From Collinsella sp. (GTDB taxonomy: Bacteria > Actinomycetota > Coriobacteriia > Coriobacteriales > Coriobacteriaceae): a stretch of 14,959 nt of DNA. Of the stretch, positions 6,769-14,881 are shown in pieces. The first letter of the stretch is position 1. Each line of letters starts with the position of its first letter. The translations under genes and the position numbers were made by a program. Location: NCBI GenBank assembly GCA_019419625.1, contig DXZO01000022.1, positions 24,961 through 39,919 on the forward strand. The letters run 5' to 3'. Under the pieces are notes generated by a model, which did not search any database, was not told where the DNA came from, and worked only from the letters and a program-made list of their open reading frames with translations.

Positions 6769-6799
6769 CGGGGGTGCACGGGTGTTTCACACACCCCCG
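6769..6799 (+). other. Hairpin without T-run after adhE
   Basis: CGGGGGTG (6769-6776) and CACCCCCG (6792-6799) form a perfect 8-bp GC-rich stem with a 15-nt loop, 21 bp after the adhE stop. There is no T-tract after it, so it is a weak candidate for a terminator. It may stabilise the adhE mRNA 3' end while letting some transcription into the next gene. Confidence 0.5.
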
Positions 6800-6835
6800 A
6801 CGTCGCTTCTATCGCATCGTTGAAAGGATGCAACC

Positions 6836-7600
6836 ATGCTGCTACCCGATTCCAAGACCGAGCTCGTCCGCCGTGGCAACAAGGTCGTTTACGACCTGGG
6901 CGACAAGATTGTCAAGGTCTTTAACGAGACCAAGCCTGTCTCCGACGTGTTCAACGAGGCTTTGAATCTTGCCCGCATCAATGAGTGCGGCATCCGCAGC
7001 CCCAAGGCTCTCGAGGTTTCCCAGCTCGAGAACGCCAACGGCTGGGCGCTCGTGACCGAGAAGGTTCCGGGCACCACCCTTGCCGAGAAGATGACTGCCG
7101 AGCCCCAGCGCTTTGGTGAGTATCTCGAGATGTTCGTCGACCTCCAAATCGAGATCCACGGCTACACCTCCCCGCTGCTCAACCGTCAGCGCGACAAGTT
7201 CGCCCGCATGATCGACAGCCTTGATCAGCTCAATGCCACCACGCGCTACAACCTTCAGGAGCGTCTGGACGGCATGACCAAGGAGTTCAAGGTCTGCCAC
7301 GGCGACTTCAACCCCTCCAACGTCATCGTCGGCGACGACGGCCAGCTCTATGTGTGCGACTGGGCACACGCCACCCAGGGCTCCCCTGCTGCCGACGTTG
7401 CCACCACCTACCTGCTCTTCGCCCTCAACAGCAAGGATCAGGCCGAGGCCTACCTGGAGCTCTACTGCGACCGCGCCGACATGCCCATGCAGGTCGTGCG
7501 TCAGTGGACGAGCATCGTCGCCGCTTCCGAGCTCGCTCGTAAGCGCAACGTGAACGATGAGTTCCTGAAGAACTGGATCGACGTCGTCGATTATCAGTAA
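6836..7600 (+). CDS. Phosphotransferase of the aminoglycoside phosphotransferase/kinase-fold family, substrate unknown
   Basis: This is a predicted ATP-dependent small-molecule kinase of 254 residues. The N-lobe has Lys27 in DKIVKVF, the likely ATP-binding lysine, and TEKVPGTTL at 74-82 at the hinge. The C-lobe has the catalytic loop CHGDFNPSNVIV at 154-165 (Asp157, Asn162) and the metal-binding Asp175 in CDWAHA, as in APH and choline-kinase-like proteins (PF01636 type). No transmembrane segment is seen. The name of the family does not imply antibiotic resistance, and chromosomal members often act on sugars, choline or unknown substrates. The ATG at 6836 follows AAAGGATG. It lies 88 bp after adhE in the same direction with no clear terminator between, so it may be partly co-transcribed. 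The product's function is unrecognised. Confidence 0.8.
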   Translation: MLLPDSKTELVRRGNKVVYDLGDKIVKVFNETKPVSDVFNEALNLARINECGIRSPKALEVSQLENANGWALVTEKVPGTTLAEKMTAEPQRFGEYLEMFVDLQIEIHGYTSPLLNRQRDKFARMIDSLDQLNATTRYNLQERLDGMTKEFKVCHGDFNPSNVIVGDDGQLYVCDWAHATQGSPAADVATTYLLFALNSKDQAEAYLELYCDRADMPMQVVRQWTSIVAASELARKRNVNDEFLKNWIDVVDYQ

Positions 7601-7635
7601 TATCTGAGCGATTTATTTCGCATCGGAGGCACAAG

Positions 7636-7669
7636 AAAACCCCGCAGCTCATATGGGCTGTGGGGTTTT
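7636..7669. terminator. Bidirectional intrinsic terminator after the phosphotransferase gene
   Basis: AAAACCCC pairs with GGGGTTTT, continued by a G-T pair and a CAGC/GCTG stem, with an 8-nt loop. T runs exist on both strands, so it can stop plus-strand transcription from the phosphotransferase gene and any minus-strand readthrough from proS. It lies 35 bp after the plus-strand stop codon. Confidence 0.88.
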
Positions 7670-7704
7670 CCTTTACCCATCGAGTTTATTCACGCAACAA
7701 AATA

Positions 7705-7745
7705 GACTGCTCCGCATCTCTTCCTAAGAGAGATACGGAGCAGTC
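7705..7745 (-). terminator. Terminator of the frr-proS operon
   Basis: A long hairpin, GACTGCTCCG paired with CGGAGCAGTC, then one C-A mismatch and an inner ATCTCT/AGAGAT stem, begins about 30 bp after the proS stop. On the minus strand it is followed by TATTTTGTTG, an imperfect T-rich tail. Confidence 0.75.
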
Positions 7746-7776
7746 CCGCAATTACATCTAATAGCAGAAACGTCGA

Positions 7777-9498
7777 TTAACGGCGGGCCGCCTTAACAAG
7801 CTCGGCAACCTTGGCGACGACCTCGTCAATCGCCACGTCCTCGCGCTCGCCCGTGGCACGGTCCTTGAGCTCAACGGTGCCATTCTTAAGGCCACGCTTG
7901 CCAAGCACCACCTGATACGGGAATCCCATAAGGTCGTTATCGGCAAACTTAAAGCCGGGACGCTCGTCACGGTCGTCGACGACGACCTCGATACCCTCGG
8001 CGCACAAGCCCTCGACGATTTGGTCGCAGACGGTTGCGCACTCCTCCTTCTTGGGATCGAGCGGAATCACAGCGACCTCGTACGGGGCAACGGAAACCGG
8101 CCAGACGATACCGTGCTCGTCGTTGTGCTGCTCCACGACGGCAGCAAGCGAGCGGGACACGCCCACGCCGTAGCAACCCATGATAAGCGGCTTCTCCTTG
8201 CCGTCCTCGTCCATAAAGGTGGCACCCATGGCCTCGGAGTACTTGGTGCCCAGCTGGAACACCTGAGAGACCTCGATGCCGCGGGCAGCAGAGAGCGGCT
8301 TGCCGCAGTGCGGGCAGGGATCGCCGGCAACGACGGTGACCAGATCTGCCCACTCATCGACGGTAAAGTCGCGCTCGGGGCAGGCACCGGTAAAGTGATA
8401 ATCGACCTCGTTGGCACCGCAGGCCCACTGCTTGGACTCGCGCAGGCTCTCGTCGCACACCAGACGGATGCCCTCGGGCAAGTTAACCGGTCCGATAAAG
8501 CCCTTGTGCAGACCGTAGGTCTGAAGCTCCTCGTCCGTCATCATGCGATAACCCTTGCCAAAGACATGCTCGGCCTTGCAGTCGTTGAGCTCATGATCGC
8601 CCGGGACGATGGCCACGACAGGCTTGCCCTCGGCATCGATGAGCGCCAGGGACTTGCGCGTGCCGTTCTCGGGGAACCCAAAGAACTTAGCAACGGCCTC
8701 AATGGTGCCCATGCCCGGAGTCTCGACCTTGGTAAGCGTACCGTCACCGGGACCCTCAGTCACGACGACCTTGGTGCTTGCAGCCTCATCATCGGCGGCA
8801 AAACCGCAGTCATCGCAATAGACGAGAGAAGCCTCGCCGGCGTCGGCCAAAGCCATGTACTCGACGGAGGTATCGCCACCGATCTCGCCGGAGTCGGCAA
8901 CGACGGGCAAGGCCTTGATGTAGCAGCGCTCGCAAATGTTAGCGTAGGCCTGCTTCATCTTGTCATACTCCTCCTGCAAGCTCTCCTGCGTGGCGGAGAA
9001 GCTGTAGGCATCCTTCATGATGAACTCGCGACCGCGCATCAGGCCAAAACGGGGACGGAACTCGTCGCGGAACTTATCCTGGATGTGATAGAGGTTCACT
9101 GGCAGCTGCTTATAGGAGCGCAGCTCGTTGCGCACCAGGGCCGTGACGGTCTCCTCGTGCGTGGGGCCCAGCACGAACTCGCGACCATGACGGTCGTCAA
9201 AGCGCACAAGCTCCTTGCCATAGGCATCGATACGGCCGGACTCACGCCACAACTCGGCGTCGACCATAATGGGCATCATAAGCTCCTGGGCGCCGGCGGC
9301 GTCCATCTCGTCGCGCACGATGTTCTCAATCTTGCGAATCGAGCGCCATGCGAGCGGCAGGTAGGAATACAGACCGGCGGCCTCCTTGCGGATCATGCCG
9401 GCACGGAGCAGCAGGCGGTGGCTGGCGAGCTCAGCGTCCGCCGGATCCTCTTTAAGCGTCGGCGCATAGAGCTTAGACATATACATTGCTCGGGTCAT
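7777..9498 (-). CDS. proS: Prolyl-tRNA synthetase (bacterial type with editing domain)
   Basis: This enzyme charges tRNA-Pro with proline in the cytosol. The 573-residue length fits bacterial-type ProRS. Class II motif 1 lies in the segment from about 40 to 75. Motif 2 is RDEFRPRFGLMRGREFIMKD at about 144-163. Motif 3 is MGCYGVGVSRSLAAVVEQ in the last third. Between motifs 2 and 3 (about 225-400) is a YbaK-like editing insertion that removes mischarged alanine, and the C-terminal 100 residues form the anticodon-binding domain. The ATG at 9496-9498 directly abuts the ispG stop, and its GAGGAG ribosome binding site lies inside ispG, so the two are translationally coupled. It is the last gene of the operon and is followed by a hairpin terminator. 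Confidence 0.97.
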   Translation of the reverse strand: MTRAMYMSKLYAPTLKEDPADAELASHRLLLRAGMIRKEAAGLYSYLPLAWRSIRKIENIVRDEMDAAGAQELMMPIMVDAELWRESGRIDAYGKELVRFDDRHGREFVLGPTHEETVTALVRNELRSYKQLPVNLYHIQDKFRDEFRPRFGLMRGREFIMKDAYSFSATQESLQEEYDKMKQAYANICERCYIKALPVVADSGEIGGDTSVEYMALADAGEASLVYCDDCGFAADDEAASTKVVVTEGPGDGTLTKVETPGMGTIEAVAKFFGFPENGTRKSLALIDAEGKPVVAIVPGDHELNDCKAEHVFGKGYRMMTDEELQTYGLHKGFIGPVNLPEGIRLVCDESLRESKQWACGANEVDYHFTGACPERDFTVDEWADLVTVVAGDPCPHCGKPLSAARGIEVSQVFQLGTKYSEAMGATFMDEDGKEKPLIMGCYGVGVSRSLAAVVEQHNDEHGIVWPVSVAPYEVAVIPLDPKKEECATVCDQIVEGLCAEGIEVVVDDRDERPGFKFADNDLMGFPYQVVLGKRGLKNGTVELKDRATGEREDVAIDEVVAKVAELVKAARR

Positions 9499-10581
9499 TT
9501 ATTTCTCCTCAATAAGCTTGTCGACCTCTGCCATAAGCGCGTCGACAATTTGGTCCTCAGCTACTTTACCAATGATCTGGCCATGCGAAAAGAGCAAGGC
9601 CTGACCACGTCCGCAAGCAACGCCCAGGTCGGCATCAGAAGCCTCACCGGGGCCATTAACGGCACATCCCATGACGGCAATCGAAAGCGGCGCGGAATAG
9701 TTCTTAAGCCGCTCGGTGACCTCCTCGGCGATGGGAATGAGGTTAACCTGGCAGCGGGCGCACGTGGGGCACGAGACAATCTCGGGACCACGGCGACGCA
9801 GGCCCAGCGACTGTAGAATTCCCCAGGCGACCGGCGGCTCCTCAACCGGATCGGCCGTGAGCGACACACGCATGGTGTCGCCGATGCCTTCGGAAAGCAA
9901 GATACCCAAGCCTACAGAGCTCTTGATGGTGCCCTGAAGCTTGGTCCCCGCCTCCGTCACGCCCAGGTGAAGCGGAACGTGGGGAATCTCACGTGACAGG
10001 GCTCGATAGGTATCGAGCGTCGTTTGCACGCTATGGGCCTTGGCCGAAAGCACAATGTTCGTAAAGCCGCGATCCTCAAAGTGCTTGACGAAGCGCTCGC
10101 TCGACATCACGAGCTTTTCGGGCTGCGTGAGGTCGTCGCGCTCGGCAATATCTTGCTCAAGCGAGCCCGCGTTCACGCCAATGCGAATCGCACAGCCCGC
10201 GGCACCCGCAGCATCGATCACCGCGTCAACCTTGGCCCAATCGCCGATATTGCCGGGATTGATGCGCAGCTTGGCGGCACCGGCCTCAACGGCACCAATG
10301 GCGAGCTTATGGTTAAAGTGGATATCGGCGACAATGGGCACCGGAGACTCGGCACAGATGGTGCGGAAGCCCTCAAGCGCGGCCTCGGAGGGCACGCTCA
10401 CGCGCACGATATCGCAGCCAGCCTGCGCCAACGCGCACACTTGCGCAAGCGTTGCCTGGGCATCAGCGGTATCGGTGCAGGTCATAGATTGGACCACCAC
10501 CGGCGCGCCGCCACCGATCTGCACGCCGCCCACATGCACGGGGCGCGTCAGCTCGCGAGGCAAAGGATGGGATAAAGACAA
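9499..10581 (-). CDS. ispG: 4-hydroxy-3-methylbut-2-en-1-yl diphosphate synthase IspG (GcpE)
   Basis: IspG carries out the penultimate step of the MEP isoprenoid pathway, converting MEcPP to HMBPP with a 4Fe-4S cluster and reducing power from ferredoxin or flavodoxin. The 360-residue product has cluster ligands Cys271 and Cys274 in CPTCARC, Cys306 in GCAVNGPGE, and Glu313, at nearly the same positions as in the E. coli enzyme. SMTCTDTAD at 32-40 and the barrel segment VADIHFNHKLA at 84-94 are typical. I place the start at TTG (10579-10581), with GGGGAG 8 nt upstream. The open frame extends 87 bp further into the M50 gene, but those residues are unconserved in style. A GTG at 10590 has the ribosome binding site too close. 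Dxr of the same pathway is two genes upstream. Confidence 0.94.
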   Translation of the reverse strand: MSLSHPLPRELTRPVHVGGVQIGGGAPVVVQSMTCTDTADAQATLAQVCALAQAGCDIVRVSVPSEAALEGFRTICAESPVPIVADIHFNHKLAIGAVEAGAAKLRINPGNIGDWAKVDAVIDAAGAAGCAIRIGVNAGSLEQDIAERDDLTQPEKLVMSSERFVKHFEDRGFTNIVLSAKAHSVQTTLDTYRALSREIPHVPLHLGVTEAGTKLQGTIKSSVGLGILLSEGIGDTMRVSLTADPVEEPPVAWGILQSLGLRRRGPEIVSCPTCARCQVNLIPIAEEVTERLKNYSAPLSIAVMGCAVNGPGEASDADLGVACGRGQALLFSHGQIIGKVAEDQIVDALMAEVDKLIEEK

Positions 10582-10594
10582 TCCAAACACTCCC

Positions 10595-11956
10595 CTACAA
10601 AATAAATCGAAGGATGTCGGAACGAAGCATATAGACAAACAGGAGCGCAAAGAGCGCGATGCCCACATAGCTCACAATCGTCTGGACCTTGAGCGGAAGC
10701 TCGCGGCCCGCAATCTTCTGAATGATCTCGATGACTAGCTTGCCGCCATCGAGTGGCGGGATGGGCAGCAGGTTCATAAAGCCAAGCGAGAATGAAATGA
10801 GGGCGGCAAACGAAAGGAACGTGGCAGGGCCGGCAGCAGCAGCCTGTGAGGACATAACGCTAATACCCACGATCGAAGAGGACTGATCGAGAATCTCCAT
10901 CGTATGCTGCGGCTGGAGCAGGCGCATCACGCCCTCCGCTGTCTGCACAACATAGGAGAACGACAGGCGAGCCGACGTGATGGGGTCTAAACGGACCACC
11001 TGCGTAGAGGCATACACACCTAGGCGATCGTCCTCTTTGAGCGCAACCGTGGTCGAATGCTGCTTGCCGTCACGCTCGTACTCAATGGCGATATCGTCCT
11101 TACCGGCAGCCTTGCCGATGGCATCGTAAACATCCATCCAGGTAGAGCACGATACTCCGTCAACCGAAAGGATCGCGTCACCGCCCTCGATACCCGCCTT
11201 GGCGGCAATCGAGCCTTCGTCAACCTGGCCAATCACATTGGTATCCATCGGCACGGTGACACCCGCAATGGAATAGATGCTCATAAGGAGCAAAAAACCC
11301 GTCAAGATATTGACGATAATGCCCGCGAGCAGCATAAAGGCGCGCTTGAGAAAGCCTTGGCCAAGATAGGTGTGCGAGCGCTCTTGCGCAAGGAACTCGG
11401 CCTCGCCGCACGGCAGTTCCCACACATCGCCCTCGGCAGTCGCATGTTCGCGATCGAAACGGCGACCATCAAAGGTGGTATAGCCTGCCTTGTCTCGCGG
11501 CAACGTCTGATATTTGGTGGGATAGTAGCTCGGCGAGGGCTTCTCCCCTTCCTCATACCAGGGCGCGATGGAGCCCCAGCCAAGCAACAGGGCGCATGCC
11601 TCGAGCACATCCTCCTCGGAAAGCTCGAGCTCGACAGCAAGGTCGGCCACGGTCACGCGACCATGACGATAGATAGCCGCGAGCACGCGGTCGGCGCACG
11701 AAACATCGGTCGGATCCATACCGCAGATGGCAGCGTAGCCACCCAGCAGCAGCGGGGTCACGCCAAACTTGGTTCCAATGCGACGCGACGTGTAATGGAT
11801 GTCAAAGCGGCACGGCAGACCCAAAAAGAACTCGGTCACACGGACGCCGCAGGCGCGCGCCGCCAAAAAGTGGCCGCCCTCGTGCAAAAACACGAGGACG
11901 GAAAGCATCAGCAGGCCCCAAAAGACCGATGAGAGAACGCTCAGAACAGTATCCAT
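10595..11956 (-). CDS. Membrane site-2 metalloprotease (RseP/RasP family) with winged-helix-like insert
   Basis: This is a polytopic M50 protease that cuts membrane-embedded substrates such as anti-sigma factors or signal-peptide remnants. Counting from the ATG at 11954-11956 (453 residues), TM1 carries the zinc motif HEGGH at 25-29. A GGYAAICGMD turn follows. An unusual insert of roughly 80-195 contains a winged-helix-like stretch at about 87-135. TM2 is around 205-230 (LLAGIIVNILTGF, where AGP is usual). One PDZ-like domain lies at about 240-310, and the third zinc ligand is in NLLPIPPLDGG at about 395-405 followed by a final TM. The frame can extend to a TTG at 11971, but AAGGA lies directly against that codon; the ATG has AAGGA at a long 14-nt spacing, so the start is uncertain. 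It sits between dxr and ispG, as commonly seen. Confidence 0.9.
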   Translation of the reverse strand: MDTVLSVLSSVFWGLLMLSVLVFLHEGGHFLAARACGVRVTEFFLGLPCRFDIHYTSRRIGTKFGVTPLLLGGYAAICGMDPTDVSCADRVLAAIYRHGRVTVADLAVELELSEEDVLEACALLLGWGSIAPWYEEGEKPSPSYYPTKYQTLPRDKAGYTTFDGRRFDREHATAEGDVWELPCGEAEFLAQERSHTYLGQGFLKRAFMLLAGIIVNILTGFLLLMSIYSIAGVTVPMDTNVIGQVDEGSIAAKAGIEGGDAILSVDGVSCSTWMDVYDAIGKAAGKDDIAIEYERDGKQHSTTVALKEDDRLGVYASTQVVRLDPITSARLSFSYVVQTAEGVMRLLQPQHTMEILDQSSSIVGISVMSSQAAAAGPATFLSFAALISFSLGFMNLLPIPPLDGGKLVIEIIQKIAGRELPLKVQTIVSYVGIALFALLFVYMLRSDILRFIL

Positions 11957-11981
11957 AAAACGAAAAAGCAATCCTTATGGG

Positions 11982-13169
11982 TTAGGAACGGGTTGCGGCG
12001 AGCACCTGCGCAGCCTTTTCACGCGCCCACGCATCGATGTCGCGAAGCTGCTCAAACGAATCGACCACCTGCATATCGTGGGCGTCCATGCAGGATTCCA
12101 CAATGCGATCGATATCGGTAAAGCTGCAGCCATCGTGCAGGAAGGCATCGACGGCGACCTCGTTGGCGGCATTGAGCACGCACGGCATGGTGCCACCCGT
12201 CTTGCCGGCACGCTCGGCCAGTGCCAGACAGCGGAAGGTATCCATGTCGGCAGCATCAAACGTGAGCTGCCCCAGCTCGCGGAAATCGATACGAGGCGCC
12301 GGAGTATCCCAACGCTCGGGATACGAGAACGCGAACTGGATGGGAATACGCATGTCGGATGCACCGAGATGCGCCATCACGGAGCCGTCGGCGAACTCGA
12401 CCATAGAGTGAATCTTGGACTGACGCTGCACGACCACGTTAATGAAATCGAGGTCGCAGTTAAACAGATGCATGGCCTCAATGCGCTCCAGGCCCTTGTT
12501 CATGAGGGTGGCGGAGTCGATGGTGATCTTGGCACCCATGGCCCACGTGGGATGTGCGAGGGCATCGGCACGCGTCACGCGATCGAGCTCGTCACGCGTG
12601 CGGCCAAAGAACGGACCGCCCGAGCAGGTGAGCCAAATACAATGAGCCTCGCGCGGGTTCTCCCCCAGATAGCACTGGTAGATGGCGGAATGCTCAGAGT
12701 CGACCGGAATAAGCTGGCCCGGTTGCGCCAACGGCATAAGCAAGTCGCCACCGACGACGAGGGACTCCTTGTTGGCAAGGGCAAGGCGCTTATTCGAGAT
12801 CAAGGCCGCATGGCTCGCCTCGAGACCGGCGGCGCCCACAATAGCGACGAGCACGCAGTCGACATCGTCGCGACGTGCGAGCTCGCAAACCGCCTGCGCG
12901 CCAACGCCGAGCTTCGTTCCCTCGGGCAACTCCTGCAGCACGGCGTCATCGCCATGAGCGACATCGGCCACGGCAACCGCCGGAACCGAGAACTCGCGGG
13001 CAGCGGCAACGAGCTCGGAGGTACTGGAGTTAACGGACAGCGCCGTCACCTGCAGGCGATCGGCATGCTGGCGGCACACATCGAGCGCCTGGGTGCCGAT
13101 AGAGCCTGTACAGCCCAGGATGGCAACACGAAGGCGTCCATCGGGGCCATACGTCGTCTGGAATGACAT
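11982..13169 (-). CDS. dxr: 1-deoxy-D-xylulose 5-phosphate reductoisomerase
   Basis: Dxr converts DXP to MEP using NADPH and Mn or Mg, the first committed step of the MEP isoprenoid pathway. The 395-residue length is normal. The N-terminal Rossmann motif reads GCTGSIG at 19-25 (Cys where Ser is common). ANKESLV at 132-138, metal ligands Asp157 and Glu159 in PVDSEHSA, SGGPF at 183-187, and WAMGAKITIDSATLMNKGLE at 209-228 with the third ligand Glu228 are all present. The usual HPQSVIHSM stretch reads QRQSKIHSM at 248-256. The ATG at 13167-13169 overlaps the cdsA stop by one base (TAATG), with GGAGG about 9 nt upstream, indicating translational coupling. Confidence 0.96.
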   Translation of the reverse strand: MSFQTTYGPDGRLRVAILGCTGSIGTQALDVCRQHADRLQVTALSVNSSTSELVAAAREFSVPAVAVADVAHGDDAVLQELPEGTKLGVGAQAVCELARRDDVDCVLVAIVGAAGLEASHAALISNKRLALANKESLVVGGDLLMPLAQPGQLIPVDSEHSAIYQCYLGENPREAHCIWLTCSGGPFFGRTRDELDRVTRADALAHPTWAMGAKITIDSATLMNKGLERIEAMHLFNCDLDFINVVVQRQSKIHSMVEFADGSVMAHLGASDMRIPIQFAFSYPERWDTPAPRIDFRELGQLTFDAADMDTFRCLALAERAGKTGGTMPCVLNAANEVAVDAFLHDGCSFTDIDRIVESCMDAHDMQVVDSFEQLRDIDAWAREKAAQVLAATRS

Positions 13170-14083
13170 TACAGCACGCCTCCGATCATCAAAAGCAGCT
13201 GCGCGGTAATGCAGCCAAAGATAAGCGAATCGCTACGGTCGAGCATGCCGCCATGGCCCGGGATAAGGTTGCCGGAATCTTTGACGCCCACACCGCGCTT
13301 GATGCGCGACTCGATAAGGTCGCCGATAACGCCCAGAATGGACACGACCACGCCGCACAGCAGCGCATAGGGCAGGCTGAGCTTGTAGAAGTGCGTCGCC
13401 CACAGGATGAGCCAAATCAAAACCGAGCCCAAGATGCCGCCGGCAAACCCCTCCCAGCTCTTTTTGGGAGAGATCTTGGGAACCATCTTGTGCTTGCCGA
13501 TACGGCTGCCCACGATGTAGGCAAACGAATCGGAGACCCAAAGGGACGCGCAAACGCCCACTGAAAGCAGGGCGCCGGCAAAACCGGGCACGGCATCGCG
13601 CAGCAGCACGATAGCCGACAGCATAAAGCCAGTGTAGATGGGACCCATGAGCGTCACGGCCACATCAGAGATGCGGGTACGCGGCGACCAAACATACCAA
13701 ATGCCCACAGCGAGCATCAGGGCAAAAAGCAGGGCATTCAGCAACATCGAATCGCCCAACGCCGACAGCGGAAAGAGTACGGCGGCAGCGATACCCATGC
13801 GCTCGTTAGCCATCTTGCCATCGAGCCTCGTCATACGGAAAAACTCATAGCAGCACAGACCGCTCATGACAGAAACAAAGATGGCCGTGGGCACGATACC
13901 CAAAACCAGGCACAGGATAAAGACAACGGCGTAGACGATACCGGCGGCGGCACGGGTGATAAAGCCCGCCAGCCACGAACCGGTGCCGCTCTTTGCTGCA
14001 GGTGCTCCCGCAGCGGCAGCCTTGCGCGCAGGCGCCGCGGAAACTGGCGTCTTGGGAGCAGATGCCTTGGGACGATCGGACAC
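13169..14083 (-). CDS. cdsA: Phosphatidate cytidylyltransferase (CDP-diglyceride synthase)
   Basis: CdsA makes CDP-diacylglycerol from phosphatidate and CTP, the precursor of bacterial phospholipids, in the cytoplasmic membrane. The 304-residue protein starts with an Ala/Pro/Lys-rich, probably disordered tail of about 35 residues, followed by several hydrophobic segments. The family signature lies at 259-285: SRIKRGVGVKDSGNLIPGHG, then GMLDRSDS, which carries the metal-binding Asp residues. KISPKKSWEGFAGG at 203-216 is also typical. The start is GTG at 14081-14083, with GAGGAGG 6 nt upstream. It begins 2 nt after the uppS stop and shares one base with the dxr start, so the operon is tightly packed. 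Confidence 0.95.
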   Translation of the reverse strand: MSDRPKASAPKTPVSAAPARKAAAAGAPAAKSGTGSWLAGFITRAAAGIVYAVVFILCLVLGIVPTAIFVSVMSGLCCYEFFRMTRLDGKMANERMGIAAAVLFPLSALGDSMLLNALLFALMLAVGIWYVWSPRTRISDVAVTLMGPIYTGFMLSAIVLLRDAVPGFAGALLSVGVCASLWVSDSFAYIVGSRIGKHKMVPKISPKKSWEGFAGGILGSVLIWLILWATHFYKLSLPYALLCGVVVSILGVIGDLIESRIKRGVGVKDSGNLIPGHGGMLDRSDSLIFGCITAQLLLMIGGVL

Positions 14084-14085
14084 GA

Positions 14086-14880
14086 TTAAGCCTCCTCGGT
14101 CTTACTCAGTCCACCAAACCTACGGTCACGGCCCTGATAGGCCAAAATGGCGTCGACAAGGCCCCAACGATCAAAGTCGGGCCAATAGGTATCGGTGACG
14201 TAGAATTCGGAATAAGCCACCTGCCACAGCAGATAGTTCGAAAGGCGCAGCTCGCCAGAAGTGCGAATCACGAGCTCCGGATCGGGAAGACCGGCGGTGT
14301 ACAGGTGCGAAGCAACCATATCATCGTCGATAGCGGCAAGATCGATCTTTCCAGCGGCGGCATCAAGTGCGATCTGGCGGACAGCGCGGGTGATCTCAGC
14401 ACGGGCACCGTAGTTAACGGCCAGCGCCAGCGTCATACCGGTATGATCGGCGCATTCGGCAAGGCCGCGCTCAAAGACATCGCGGGTCTTCTTGGGCAGC
14501 GCGGAAATATCGCCCAAAAAGACAACGCGAACGTTCTCGCGCTTCAGAAGCGGCAGCTCGTCGATAAACGTCTTGGCAAACAGATGCATCAAAACGTTGA
14601 CCTCATGCTGCGGACGGTTCCAGTTTTCGGTAGAAAACGCATAGGCAGAAAGCACGTCGACGCCTAGGCGCACGCAGGCGGTAATGATCTCGCGCAGCGA
14701 GACGATACCTGCCTTATGACCCTCGGTGCGCGCAAGACCGCGCGACGTAGCCCAACGACCGTTGCCGTCCATGATGCACGAGATATGGTGCGGAATCTTA
14801 TTGAGGTCAAGGTCGGAAAAACCGACGCCCGCAGGGGCGTCGGCAAAGTACTCGACCAGTTTATGCTCGTCGTATTGCAC
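14086..14880 (-). CDS. uppS: Isoprenyl transferase (undecaprenyl diphosphate synthase)
   Basis: This cis-prenyltransferase extends farnesyl diphosphate with isopentenyl diphosphate to give the undecaprenyl carrier lipid for peptidoglycan and other envelope polymers. In the 264-residue product the catalytic Asp38 lies in IMDGNGRWA at 36-44. SAYAFSTENW is at 78-87, and the C-terminal signature DPELVIRTSGELRLSNYLLW spans 200-219. The start is GTG (14878-14880), one base after the frr stop, with GGAG inside the end of frr. Product chain length cannot be read from motifs alone, so a shorter or longer cis-prenyl product is possible, but the context with cdsA and dxr fits UppS. Confidence 0.95.
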   Translation of the reverse strand: MQYDEHKLVEYFADAPAGVGFSDLDLNKIPHHISCIMDGNGRWATSRGLARTEGHKAGIVSLREIITACVRLGVDVLSAYAFSTENWNRPQHEVNVLMHLFAKTFIDELPLLKRENVRVVFLGDISALPKKTRDVFERGLAECADHTGMTLALAVNYGARAEITRAVRQIALDAAAGKIDLAAIDDDMVASHLYTAGLPDPELVIRTSGELRLSNYLLWQVAYSEFYVTDTYWPDFDRWGLVDAILAYQGRDRRFGGLSKTEEA

Positions 14881-14881
14881 C

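Noticed and set aside
6836..7600. Aminoglycoside resistance gene
   Set aside because: Only the general kinase fold is supported. No resistance-specific signature or mobile context is present, so a resistance label would be unsupported.
8020..9816. 598-residue plus-strand frame across proS and ispG
   Set aside because: It lies antisense to two well-supported genes, has no family motif, and shows the composition of a reverse-strand shadow.
11799..13166. 455-residue plus-strand frame over dxr
   Set aside because: It is antisense to dxr, which carries all catalytic motifs. No ribosome binding site or domain was seen for the shadow.
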